A stretch of DNA of 64,000 nucleotides from Deltaproteobacteria bacterium. Lineage in GTDB: Bacteria; Bdellovibrionota; Bdellovibrionia; Bdellovibrionales; Bdellovibrionaceae. Shown here one piece after another: positions 57,229 through 64,000 of this stretch (within the stretch, counting starts at the first letter, position 1; each line of letters opens with the position of its first letter). The translations under genes were made by a program, and so were the position numbers. Below the pieces are notes generated by a model. That model made no database searches, was not told the DNA's origin, and was given only the letters and a program-made list of their open reading frames with translations. Where the stretch lies: assembly GCA_013286585.1 (NCBI GenBank), contig JABDFK010000006.1, positions 1-64,000 on the forward strand. Reading direction: 5' to 3'.

Positions 57229-57495
57229 GGATCTTTCTAAAGTCCGTAGGATTTCTGCGGATTCCGAGGCAAAGCCTTAACCACCGAAGACGAAATTCGG
57301 ATCACCAAGACCGCCCGCTGATCTTGCAGATCGTTGGTAAAGCCTGCCGCAGGTTTCACATTCGGGTCTAAAAAACCGCGGTCTGCAGAACTTTTTTCGA
57401 GGGGTTGCGGGTTACATTGCTCAAGAAATTCTGCGTGAGTTTCCGCTGCCGGCGCTGGGCCCGGGCGGTGCCCCCGGGAGAGCGTCGCAGCTGTC
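57229..57495 (+). pseudogene. Decayed RAYT, family B copy 3
   Basis: The 5' element (hairpin TCCGTAG/CTGCGGA) and stretches such as GCCGCAGGTTTCACATTCG, TTTTTTCGAGGGGTTGCGGG and AAGAAATTCTGCGTGAGTTT match the fossil at 9904. The part coding for the HUH motif is deleted at about 57389, and the catalytic-Tyr end is missing. Beyond 57495 the sequence is unrelated. It is a non-functional remnant. Confidence 0.78.
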
Positions 57496-57629
57496 CAAGT
57501 TTTTTTCGCTCCTGAAAATTGTTCAAAACTCTAAATTCAAATCACAGCTGTGTTGATTCAGTCAGGGAATTCCTTGGCATCGGCCTTGCTATTGACACTG
57601 CCATCAGGGGGCTTGTGGTGGGAAAAACA

Positions 57630-58352
57630 ATGAAGAATTCGAAAAATTATTTGGTACTGACTTTCGCTGTGATAGCGGTGGCTTGTTCGAAGGGTGGGTC
57701 TTCGTCCCAACCGGTTCCGCCAGCGGTGGCTCCTGCGGCGACTCTGGGAGAATATACTCTTTATTCATCTATGGCTGAAGGTGATATCTACGCACGAAAT
57801 GCGAACAGAGATGGTGTGTTGTTACTGAACCGACTGTCGCTGAATTTGGATTTGTCCGCTTCGGCGGGAGGGGATCTGGACTCGGGCAGTGATTTGGCCG
57901 AGCGATGTCAGAACACTCGAGCCAGATTCGACCAAGCGAGCCAGGTGGACCCCCGCGCAGCCCATCGAGAATTCGCGGCGATCTTTCATGCCAGCGCAGG
58001 CGATATCCAAGCACAGACAGATCTCAAAGAAATTTTTCGTCAGATCCGGGCCGAGCAAAGACGGAATCGCTGGTCAATAGGTGTGAGGATTCCTCAATTC
58101 AATATTGAGGTTCAGCATTATCCACAGAAGAGTTTGATCCGCCAGTTTGGGGACGGTCCAAACGGCCTCGTTCTCTGGCAGCAAAAAATAGAGTCATTGA
58201 TAGCAGGAGCTTCTGTGCGCATGAGTGCCGCCGAACTCTGCGATCTTATCAATCCACAGACGAAGGTGGTCGGCATTTTCGAAGAGCCCTTTGGCCGTAG
58301 TTTTCCGATCATGCTGCTGGGTGCAGCTGACGACCCCAACGCTCCCCGCTGA
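57630..58352 (+). CDS. Lipoprotein of unknown function
   Basis: From ATG 57630 the product has 240 residues. The signal peptide ends with a lipobox (AVIAVACSKGG), so it is lipid-anchored. A Pro/Ala spacer follows, then a helical domain rich in Arg and Gln (ARFDQASQVDPRAAHREFAAIF, DLKEIFRQIRAEQRRNRWSIGV) and a beta-prone C-terminus (VVGIFEEPFGRSFPIMLLGA). No family recognised. A longer frame from 57519 would begin in RAYT-adjacent sequence without an RBS, so I reject it. Confidence 0.7.
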   Translation: MKNSKNYLVLTFAVIAVACSKGGSSSQPVPPAVAPAATLGEYTLYSSMAEGDIYARNANRDGVLLLNRLSLNLDLSASAGGDLDSGSDLAERCQNTRARFDQASQVDPRAAHREFAAIFHASAGDIQAQTDLKEIFRQIRAEQRRNRWSIGVRIPQFNIEVQHYPQKSLIRQFGDGPNGLVLWQQKIESLIAGASVRMSAAELCDLINPQTKVVGIFEEPFGRSFPIMLLGAADDPNAPR

Positions 58353-58408
58353 ATAGGGGCGTTGCTCTTAGTGTGAAACTCTAGGCATAATTGTTCCTGG
58401 AGGTGAGC

Positions 58409-58918
58409 TTGAAACAATTATTTTTTTCTACGCTGGTGCTATTCTCTCTTTGTGGTGGTGCTGCGGAACTGAAAGTGGGCGACACTGCCCCCGAGTTTTC
58501 GCTGTCAAAACAAAATGGCGAAAAATTCGATTTGAACTCCCGCAAAGGTCTATGGACCGTGCTCTATTTTTATCCAAAGGCAGAGACTCCGGGCTGCACC
58601 AAGCAGGCCTGCGCCTTTCGCGATAACATTAAAAAAATCCGGCAACTGGGTGCTGAAGTCTACGGAGTCAGTGTCAATAGCGTCGAGGACCAAGCGGCTT
58701 TCGGCAAAAATCATCAAATCAATTTCGACCTGTTGGCGGATGCAGAAGCTAAGGTCACAGAACTTTACGGTGTAAAAATGATGATGATGAAAATGTCCAA
58801 GCGTTGGACTTTTGTGCTGGATCCTACCCTGAAAATCCGCTCCATCGACAAAGACGTCGATCCGGTCAAAGACGCAGATCGAGTGGCCGAGAAGCTAACG
58901 CAATTTCAAAAAATTTAG
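58409..58918 (+). CDS. Exported peroxiredoxin of the BCP/PrxQ type
   Basis: 169 residues from TTG 58409, with GGAGG seven bases upstream and a signal peptide (~1-19). The peroxidatic Cys63 and resolving Cys68 form the C-x4-C pair of PrxQ/BCP (AETPGCTKQACAFRD), preceded by VGDTAPEFSLSKQNGEKFDL. A Met-rich patch (GVKMMMMKMSKRW) replaces a usually less Met-rich segment. It should reduce peroxides outside the cytoplasm, complementing the cytoplasmic AhpC/AhpF. It converges with a small secreted protein gene, overlapping by 4 bases. Confidence 0.88.
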   Translation: MKQLFFSTLVLFSLCGGAAELKVGDTAPEFSLSKQNGEKFDLNSRKGLWTVLYFYPKAETPGCTKQACAFRDNIKKIRQLGAEVYGVSVNSVEDQAAFGKNHQINFDLLADAEAKVTELYGVKMMMMKMSKRWTFVLDPTLKIRSIDKDVDPVKDADRVAEKLTQFQKI

Positions 58919-59391
58919 TCTTCGGTCAATTCGCTGTTAGTGGTGCTGCACTCAGCATTCAAATTCACTGAGCCCGCAGGAATGGAAGCGCTGAAACTGC
59001 CGTTTTCGCGGCAGCTAGAAAAAATGTAAGAGCCCGGTAAAAAACTGGGATTGGCTTGGAAGCTGCCCCCGTTGGCGCAATTTCCAGTCCACATTAAAGT
59101 GCCACCAGGTAAGTTGGCTGATAGTTGTCCGTTCACGCAATGTCCTTGGACAAGGCCACCATTGGTGTTGGCCTCACTGAAAAAGCTGCTGCCATCAGAG
59201 CATGTGCCAGAAGTAGAAAAATGGGTGCCGAAAACATTGGCGGTGCAATTGCCATTCACACAGTTGCCGCTGATGAAGCCACCAGGTATCGTGGCAAAAG
59301 CGTTGCAAGAGGTCTGCGCAGCCTGCGACTGGGATGCGATACCAACAGCAAGAGTGATAGCTACGGCGAAAAATAGATGAGTTCTGTTCAT
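58915..59391 (-). CDS. Secreted Cys/Gly-rich repeat protein
   Basis: From ATG 59391 (AAGGAA upstream) the product has 158 residues with a signal peptide (~1-24). The mature part is a set of short repeats with the pattern G-x-C-x-N/D-G, then Ser/Ala-rich strand (GNCVNGNCTANVFG, GTCSDGSSFFSEA, GHCVNGQLSANLPGG, GNCANGGSFQANPS). This fits a small beta-rich, disulfide-stabilised carbohydrate-binding-like domain, perhaps of cyanovirin-homology type; I am not certain of the family. Confidence 0.68.
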   Translation of the reverse strand: MNRTHLFFAVAITLAVGIASQSQAAQTSCNAFATIPGGFISGNCVNGNCTANVFGTHFSTSGTCSDGSSFFSEANTNGGLVQGHCVNGQLSANLPGGTLMWTGNCANGGSFQANPSFLPGSYIFSSCRENGSFSASIPAGSVNLNAECSTTNSELTED

Positions 59392-59469
59392 GACGAGTTT
59401 CCTTCCGAAAAATGGTGGAATGATCGTCACTGACGCTAGTACAGAAATTAGGGCTTGTCCCGAAAAAAA

Positions 59470-59553
59470 GCGAAACGCCGGTGTGCCACCGGCTGGCTAG
59501 AAGCTAAGGCCGGTGTGCCACCGGCTGGCTAGAAGCTAAGGCCGGTGCTGACC
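59470..59553 (+). repeat. REP unit followed by a 32-bp tandem repeat at a gene's 3' end
   Basis: A 30-bp REP (loop GTGTGCCAC) begins at 59470. From 59477 its distal part plus TAGAAGCTAAG is repeated with a 32-base period (starts 59477, 59509, and a partial copy from 59541). The last part forms the end of the gene at 59529. Confidence 0.85.
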
Positions 59554-59813
59554 GTTCGATGATACTTATCAGGATTGGCACCGTTGTTGTTCTCTTGGGA
59601 AGAGACCGCATGCTTCGGCTGTACCGATTTATTCGACTTGGCATCGGACTTGGTCGCAGCGGCAGCCTCTAGCGGAGGAACCTCCCGCTTGTAATGCACA
59701 TTGACATCGATGGCGCTAGTCGCCGCATTGTAGCGCGCCACCGCTGCTGGAGAAAAACCAGCCATTGAGACCAAGAATATTCCGACAATGAGAGCCCATG
59801 TAGTTTGTTTCAT
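59529..59813 (-). CDS. Small secreted protein with REP-derived C-terminus
   Basis: A 94-residue protein with a signal peptide (~1-24, ALIVGIFLVSMAGFSPAAVA). The mature part is hydrophilic (VHYKREVPPLEAAAATKSDAKS, ENNNGANPDKYHR) and has no cysteines or known domain. The last codons (TGLSF, stop) lie in the 32-bp tandem repeat, whose other copies follow the stop. A natural stop may have been replaced by the repeat. The ATG has no strong RBS. Confidence 0.6.
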   Translation of the reverse strand: MKQTTWALIVGIFLVSMAGFSPAAVARYNAATSAIDVNVHYKREVPPLEAAAATKSDAKSNKSVQPKHAVSSQENNNGANPDKYHRTVSTGLSF

Positions 59814-59948
59814 AGTGCTTATATTGTAACTCGGGCCTAGAGAAATTGCTCGAAATCAAGTTTGGCTGTTTCACCATGATTCGTTAAACATAATTTCGCG
59901 TTAGTTTGCGCGAGCTAGAATAAATGCTCTAACATACTGAAATATTTG

Positions 59949-59964
59949 ATAAATTTTAATTTAT
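59949..59964. promoter_or_regulatory. 16-bp AT-rich perfect palindrome upstream of the glyoxylate-shunt gene
   Basis: ATAAATTTTAATTTAT is a perfect palindrome 47 bases before the ATG at 60012. Position and symmetry suggest an operator. It is AT-only, so chance is not excluded. Confidence 0.4.
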
Positions 59965-60011
59965 GTGGACATTTACTAGCGCCTTTGACAGCCTTGAAGC
60001 CAAGAGGACTT

Positions 60012-62921
60012 ATGAACGAGCTGGAAATACTGACTTCTTCGGCTGAAAAATTTCTGCAGGAATTGCAGCGTAAGTTCAATTCTCGCCGTCTCGAATTACT
60101 ACAGCTTCGAAGCGAAAGAGCCCGCTCCCTTCAGCGCGGAGAAACACTCGATTTTTTATCAGAGACGCGGGCCGTGCGTGAGGGTTCTTGGCAAGTGGCG
60201 GCGGCGCCAGCAGATCTAACGGATCGGCGGGTGGAGATCACCGGACCTGCTGAAGCTAAAATGATCATCAATGCCCTCAACTCTGGCGCCAAAGTTTTTA
60301 TGGCGGATTTTGAGGACTCACTTTCGCCGACGTGGAAAAATTTGTTGGAAGGCCAGTGGGCACTTCAACAGGCGGTGCGACGCACGCTTCAATATCGCGG
60401 TGAAAATGGCAAAGAATATCAGTTGAAGGATAAAACGGCGACTCTGGTCGTGCGCCCTCGAGGATTGCATTTTGAAGAGCCGGAATTTCTCGTGGACGGT
60501 GTGGCCATCTCTGGATCACTTTTTGATTTTGGTCTTTATTTTTTTCACAACGCCAAAGAGTTATTGGCCCAAGGTTCGGGCCCTTATTTTTATCTGCCAA
60601 AAATGGAAAGTCATTTGGAGGCCAGATGGTGGAACGAAGTTTTCGTGCACGCCCAAAATCTACTGAACATACCTCGGGGTAGCATCCGCGCCACCTGTTT
60701 GATTGAGACCATTCCCGCCGCTTTCGAAATGGAAGAGTTTCTTTATGAACTCAGGGACCATGCCTCTGGCCTGAATGCCGGTCGCTGGGATTATATTTTT
60801 AGTTTTATCAAAAAACATCATTGGAATAAAAATCTTATTTTACCAGATCGCGCTGAAATAAAAATGAGCAGTGGATTTATGACTGCTTACTGCGAACTCT
60901 TGGTGAACACCTGCCACCGTCGCGGAGCCCACGCCATCGGCGGCATGTCCGCCTTCATTCCCAACCGCAAAGAGCCCGAGGTCACTGCCAACGCCATTGA
61001 CCAGGTGAAGGCCGACAAACATCGGGAAATGCTTTTGGGTTTTGATGGTACCTGGGTGGCGCATCCTGATTTAGTGAATGTGGCGTTGCAAGAGTTCAAT
61101 GAGCCAGCCAGCCGGTGCCGCGAAACGCCCGCCAGCCGTGTCGGCGTTTCGCGGCACCGGCTGGCGGGCGTTTCGCTCAACCTTCCGATTCACGTCACTC
61201 CGCAAAGACTGTTATCTCCGCACATCGCCCATGCTCAAATCACTGAGCGCGGAGTTCGCTCGAACATCAACGTAGCACTGCTCTACATCGAAGGTTGGCT
61301 TCGCGGCATCGGAGCTGCGGCCTTGCACAATTTGATGGAAGACGCGGCGACGGCAGAAATCTCGCGCAGTCAGTTATGGCAATGGCTGCACCATTCGGCG
61401 AAATTGGAAACGGGCGAAGTGCTCACTCAGTCGTTTTATCAAAAGCTGGTGAGCGAAGAAGAATCCAAAATCAGAATGCAGGCACCGGAGTACGGACAGT
61501 ATCTCAGCGAGGCCGTGCAAAGCCTCAACCATTTGGTGTTAAGTCCCAAGTTCGAAGAATTTTTAACAACCATGTCTTATCGACGGTTAAGACAAATTCA
61601 TCAAAAGGAGAATGTGATGCACCAAGGTTTACAAATCGAAAAATCGTGGAGCCAAGGAGACAGATGGCACGGGATTCAACGAAATTACACAGGTGAAGAC
61701 GTTCTAAAGTTAAGAACTAGTCTGCCAGTCGTTCACAGCATCGCCGAGCACACTTGCAAAAAGCTATGGGAGAATTTGAACTCTGAAGAATACGTGCCCA
61801 CTTTCGGAGCCATGACTGGAGCGCAAGCGGTGCAAATGGTGAAGGGTGGCCTGAAATCCATTTACCTGAGCGGTTGGCAAGTGGCGGCCGATGCCAACTT
61901 GGCTGGACAAACTTACCCAGATCAAAGCCTCTATCCTTCCAACTCCGTTCCACAAGTCATTCGTCGAATCAACAATGCCTTTCAAAGAGCAGATCAAATT
62001 GAAAGAACCTCCGGAAAAGACGGCGTTGGCAGAGGCACTGACTGGTATGCGCCCATCGTGGCTGATGCCGAAGCCGGCTTCGGCGGACCACTTCACGCCT
62101 TCGAACTGATGAAATCGATGATTGAGGCCGGTGCAGCTGGAGTTCACTTCGAAGATCAATTGGCTGCCGAAAAAAAATGCGGTCACTTGGCCGGCAAAGT
62201 TCTGATTCCCACGTGCAACTTTGTGCGCACACTTCAGTCAGCACGCCTGGCCGCCGATGTGCTGAACGTAGAAACTGTGATCATCGCCAGAACGGACGCG
62301 TTGAGTGCAAATCTGATGACTTCAGACATCGACAAGGCCGATCATCCCTTCTTGACCAAAGAGCGAACTCCGGAAGGATACTATGTGATCAAGGGTGGTT
62401 TGGACTACGCGATTGCAAGGTCACTGGCTTACGCACCGTGGGCTGATGTGTTGTGGTTTGAAACGTCAAAACCAGATATGGCAGAGGCCGAGAAATTCGC
62501 AGCCGCCATTCACGCTCAATTTCCTGGAAAGATTTTGGCCTATAACTGCAGTCCTTCCTTCAACTGGAAAATGCATTTGTCGGATGCTGAAATTTCCAAC
62601 TTCCAAAAACGCCTGGGTCAGCTGGGATACAAATTCCAGTTTATCACCCTGGCGGGTTGGCATCTGATCAACTACCACACTTTCGATTTGGCCAAGCAAT
62701 ACGCCAAAGCAGGCATGCCTGCTTACGTGAATTTGCAGGAGGCCGAGTTCGCGGCCGCAAGTTCTGGTTACACAGCGGTGAGACATCAGCAAGAGGTGGG
62801 AACTGGGTATTTTGATCAAGTTCTACAAACTGTATCTGAAGGCAAGGCTTCTACCGGAGCATTGCACGGCTCTACCGAGGAGCAATTTAACAAAAGGGTG
62901 AATGAATCTTCGGGACATTAA
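60012..62921 (+). CDS. Malate synthase-isocitrate lyase fusion (glyoxylate shunt) with REP insertion
   Basis: From ATG 60012 (GAGG upstream) the product has 969 residues. Residues 1-535 are malate synthase A ([69 protein letters not shown]). Residues 536-969 are isocitrate lyase ([25 protein letters not shown], active Cys near 724 in [11 protein letters not shown]). Their lengths match separate AceB and AceA. Both act on glyoxylate, so fusion may channel it. Residues ~365-390 ([20 protein letters not shown]) are an inserted REP in a variable part of malate synthase. At the junction AAAAGGAG lies before in-frame ATG 61617, so free isocitrate lyase may also be made. E. coli symbols would be aceB and aceA. 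Confidence 0.93.
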   Translation: MNELEILTSSAEKFLQELQRKFNSRRLELLQLRSERARSLQRGETLDFLSETRAVREGSWQVAAAPADLTDRRVEITGPAEAKMIINALNSGAKVFMADFEDSLSPTWKNLLEGQWALQQAVRRTLQYRGENGKEYQLKDKTATLVVRPRGLHFEEPEFLVDGVAISGSLFDFGLYFFHNAKELLAQGSGPYFYLPKMESHLEARWWNEVFVHAQNLLNIPRGSIRATCLIETIPAAFEMEEFLYELRDHASGLNAGRWDYIFSFIKKHHWNKNLILPDRAEIKMSSGFMTAYCELLVNTCHRRGAHAIGGMSAFIPNRKEPEVTANAIDQVKADKHREMLLGFDGTWVAHPDLVNVALQEFNEPASRCRETPASRVGVSRHRLAGVSLNLPIHVTPQRLLSPHIAHAQITERGVRSNINVALLYIEGWLRGIGAAALHNLMEDAATAEISRSQLWQWLHHSAKLETGEVLTQSFYQKLVSEEESKIRMQAPEYGQYLSEAVQSLNHLVLSPKFEEFLTTMSYRRLRQIHQKENVMHQGLQIEKSWSQGDRWHGIQRNYTGEDVLKLRTSLPVVHSIAEHTCKKLWENLNSEEYVPTFGAMTGAQAVQMVKGGLKSIYLSGWQVAADANLAGQTYPDQSLYPSNSVPQVIRRINNAFQRADQIERTSGKDGVGRGTDWYAPIVADAEAGFGGPLHAFELMKSMIEAGAAGVHFEDQLAAEKKCGHLAGKVLIPTCNFVRTLQSARLAADVLNVETVIIARTDALSANLMTSDIDKADHPFLTKERTPEGYYVIKGGLDYAIARSLAYAPWADVLWFETSKPDMAEAEKFAAAIHAQFPGKILAYNCSPSFNWKMHLSDAEISNFQKRLGQLGYKFQFITLAGWHLINYHTFDLAKQYAKAGMPAYVNLQEAEFAAASSGYTAVRHQQEVGTGYFDQVLQTVSEGKASTGALHGSTEEQFNKRVNESSGH
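61103..61176. repeat. Compound REP palindrome inside the malate synthase region
   Basis: Bases 61107-61129 and 61143-61165 are perfect 23-bp inverted repeats (GCCAGCCGGTGCCGCG... on the left arm), with a 13-base loop that holds part of another REP; a further half-unit (GGCGTTTCGCT) follows. It is read through in frame. Confidence 0.95.
61603..61619 (+). promoter_or_regulatory. Internal ribosome binding site and start at the malate synthase/isocitrate lyase junction
   Basis: AAAAGGAG (61603-61610), six bases, then ATG 61617, in frame and exactly where isocitrate lyase homology begins ([11 protein letters not shown]). There is no stop codon between the two enzymes. Confidence 0.7.
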
Positions 62922-62937
62922 CAAATTTCAGTCCTCC

Positions 62938-62968
62938 GTCCTGGGTCCTCAGTCAACCGGCCCAGGAC
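62938..62968 (+). repeat. Inverted repeat after the glyoxylate-shunt gene
   Basis: GTCCTGGG and CCCAGGAC flank 15 bases, 17 bases past the stop. No T-tract, so at most a weak terminator or 3'-end hairpin. Confidence 0.4.
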
Positions 62969-63092
62969 AGAAGCTCCCCATGTCAATGAACGTCCCGACA
63001 CCTGATCAATCCGTAGACGATTAAAACCCTTAGATTCGCTTTTGCGTGGGCCCCTGTCTTGCATTTGAAACGCCTGTTACCGGGGGTTTCCA

Positions 63093-63704
63093 ATGGTGTA
63101 CGAGATGGTCACGGGTCGTCTTAAAATGAGATTATTTGTTATCGGATTTCTGATCGGGGTGACGCCCTTGATTTTATTTGGCGCTTATCACCTGTTGACC
63201 TCGGGATTTTTCACTCTGTTTTTTATTTCTAAAGGCCGCGTGATTCAAGGGCCACGGGCCGCGAGCGAAGCGCCGATACGGCTGGCTGGCGAAACGCCGA
63301 CACGGCTTGCGGCGGAAGAGGCAGCCACGGAGTCTCGGGCGCCGGCTTCGGTGACCCCGGTGGATTCACGTTGGCTTTTGGTGCAGGAAAACTATAAAAA
63401 ATTGGTGAGCAAGAATGATCAGCTCAATGCCGTGATTCTTTACCATCCGGCCTGCGCGCTGGGCACTACCCACGCGGTGGTCAGTGGTAAATTCACGACA
63501 GAGCAAATGATCAAAATTTATTCCGACCTCTATGCCTCCTATCAGTTGCGTTGGAATCAGATGCACAGCACTCGCGATTGTCATCAAGCGATGGCATTGT
63601 TCGATGCTGGAGCTCAAATTCAGACAGACACTCCCACCAAGACTGCAGTGGCCTTTGAACAGGTTAAAGATGGCGAGTCCAGTTTGGTCAGTGCGACACC
63701 TTAG
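63093..63704 (+). CDS. Single-pass membrane protein of unknown function with in-frame REPs
   Basis: 203 residues; GGGGG lies upstream of the ATG, and a second in-frame ATG is at 63126. An N-terminal membrane helix (~13-45, FVIGFLIGVTPLILFGAYHLL) is followed by residues ~57-74 encoded by two tandem 24-bp REP units (SEAPIRLA, GETPTRLA), an Ala/Glu-rich linker and a ~115-residue soluble domain (WLLVQENYKKLVSKND, YASYQLRWNQMHSTRDCHQAM) with two cysteines. No family recognised. The REPs fall between anchor and domain, where a length change would be tolerated. Overlaps the convergent hydrolase gene by 17 bases. Confidence 0.72.
   Translation: MVYEMVTGRLKMRLFVIGFLIGVTPLILFGAYHLLTSGFFTLFFISKGRVIQGPRAASEAPIRLAGETPTRLAAEEAATESRAPASVTPVDSRWLLVQENYKKLVSKNDQLNAVILYHPACALGTTHAVVSGKFTTEQMIKIYSDLYASYQLRWNQMHSTRDCHQAMALFDAGAQIQTDTPTKTAVAFEQVKDGESSLVSATP
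63262..63312 (+). repeat. Two tandem 24-bp REP units inside a membrane protein gene
   Basis: AGCGAAGCGCCG, ATA, CGGCTGGCT, then GGCGAAACGCCG, ACA, CGGCTTGCG. Both are 24 bp and in frame (SEAPIRLA, GETPTRLA). Confidence 0.9.
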
Positions 63705-64000
63705 CGGTCAATTTCAGTATGGACTCTTTTAAGAAATAATCCAGCCAGCGCATCACTTTGCCGTTGTCAGGTTCCAAGCCCAAATAGCCGACGTGACCGC
63801 CAGTGGGTTCGATGTGCATCTGTACCCACTCGGACTTTTTCGCTTGCAGGTAATCGTGGACATCCACAAAAGGATCGTCAAAGGCGGTCAGCATGATGCA
63901 CGGGCGGTCCACGGACTGAAGATGATCCCTCACCGAGCAACTGGCGTAATAGTTTTCGCGAGTTTTAAACTCTGTGGCAGGGCCAGTGAAAATGCGATCG
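63688..64000 (-). CDS. C-terminal part of a YheT-like alpha/beta hydrolase (partial at right edge)
   Basis: The frame is open to the window edge and reads (from the right) IFTGPATEFKTRENYYASCS, then a VDRPCIMLTAFDDPFVD strand with the catalytic-Asp segment, then IEPTGGHVGYLG with the catalytic His, and a C-terminal RWLDYFLKESIL helix. This is the end of the YheT-type alpha/beta-hydrolase family (predicted esterase of unknown substrate). The nucleophile Ser and start lie beyond the window. A GTG at 63933 is internal, not the start. Confidence 0.85.
   Translation of the reverse strand, partial: DRIFTGPATEFKTRENYYASCSVRDHLQSVDRPCIMLTAFDDPFVDVHDYLQAKKSEWVQMHIEPTGGHVGYLGLEPDNGKVMRWLDYFLKESILKLTAKVSH

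Noticed and set aside
19259-63312. CRISPR array
   Set aside because: Repeats are palindromic, scattered over 44 kb, in both orientations, without unique spacers of regular length; no cas genes.

Overview
The window (about 50% GC by eye, Gram-negative, rich in secreted proteins, lipoproteins and outer-membrane proteins) looks like chromosomal DNA of a Bdellovibrio-like bacterium (Bdellovibrionota). This is an inference from gene content and style; no rRNA, tRNA or species-defining gene is present. I see no CRISPR array, prophage or classical insertion sequence.

Layout. 1-9.9 kb: end of a general-stress-like protein, an AI-2E family permease, an ECF sigma/anti-sigma pair followed by an S41 protease, YXWGXW, rhodanese and His/Pro/Gly-rich secreted proteins, a beta-propeller/truncated-haemoglobin pair, a DUF4421 protein and a FecR-domain protein. 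9.9-20.7 kb: a fossil REP-associated transposase (RAYT), a lipoprotein, galE, a receiver-like protein, a DUF4337/radical-SAM pair, a porin and small secreted proteins. 20.8-38 kb: an extracellular polysaccharide locus of Wzx/Wzy type (export lipoprotein, CpsD-like ATPase, Wzz, Wzy/ligase, initiating sugar transferase, several glycosyltransferases, acetyltransferase, FemAB-like protein, NodB deacetylase, Wzx flippase). Its first 9 kb lie between two near-identical RAYT genes in inverted orientation. 38.5-48 kb: a formyltransferase-deacetylase fusion, a PLD-like lipoprotein, the divergent oxyR/ahpC-ahpF peroxide module, secreted proteins and a DUF3095 protein. 48-59.8 kb: a DEAD-box helicase, membrane proteins, an MFS transporter, an APH-like kinase, a ParB-like protein, parvulin/YchJ, a trypsin-like protease, a peroxiredoxin and repeat proteins. 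60-64 kb: a malate synthase-isocitrate lyase fusion, a membrane-anchored protein and the end of a YheT-like hydrolase.

The most striking feature is a family of short palindromic repeats (arms AGCGAAACGCCG and CGGCTGGCG around a 3- or 9-base loop) at about 14 sites between 19 and 63.3 kb. Unlike ordinary extragenic REPs, many lie inside genes and in frame: in a glycosyltransferase, twice in a FemAB-like protein, in the malate synthase half of the glyoxylate-shunt fusion, in a membrane protein, and inside the RAYT genes themselves. The usual unit lengths (24 and 30 bp) are multiples of three and the 24-bp unit has no stop codon in any of six frames. Loop variants change in a compensatory way that keeps the hairpin. 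The two RAYT genes are the obvious mobilising enzymes. A second, decayed RAYT family has left three fossils (9.9, 40.2 and 57.2 kb) that share a different hairpin element. The whole looks like a REP/RAYT system that has spread into coding sequence, comparable in outcome to Rickettsia palindromic elements.
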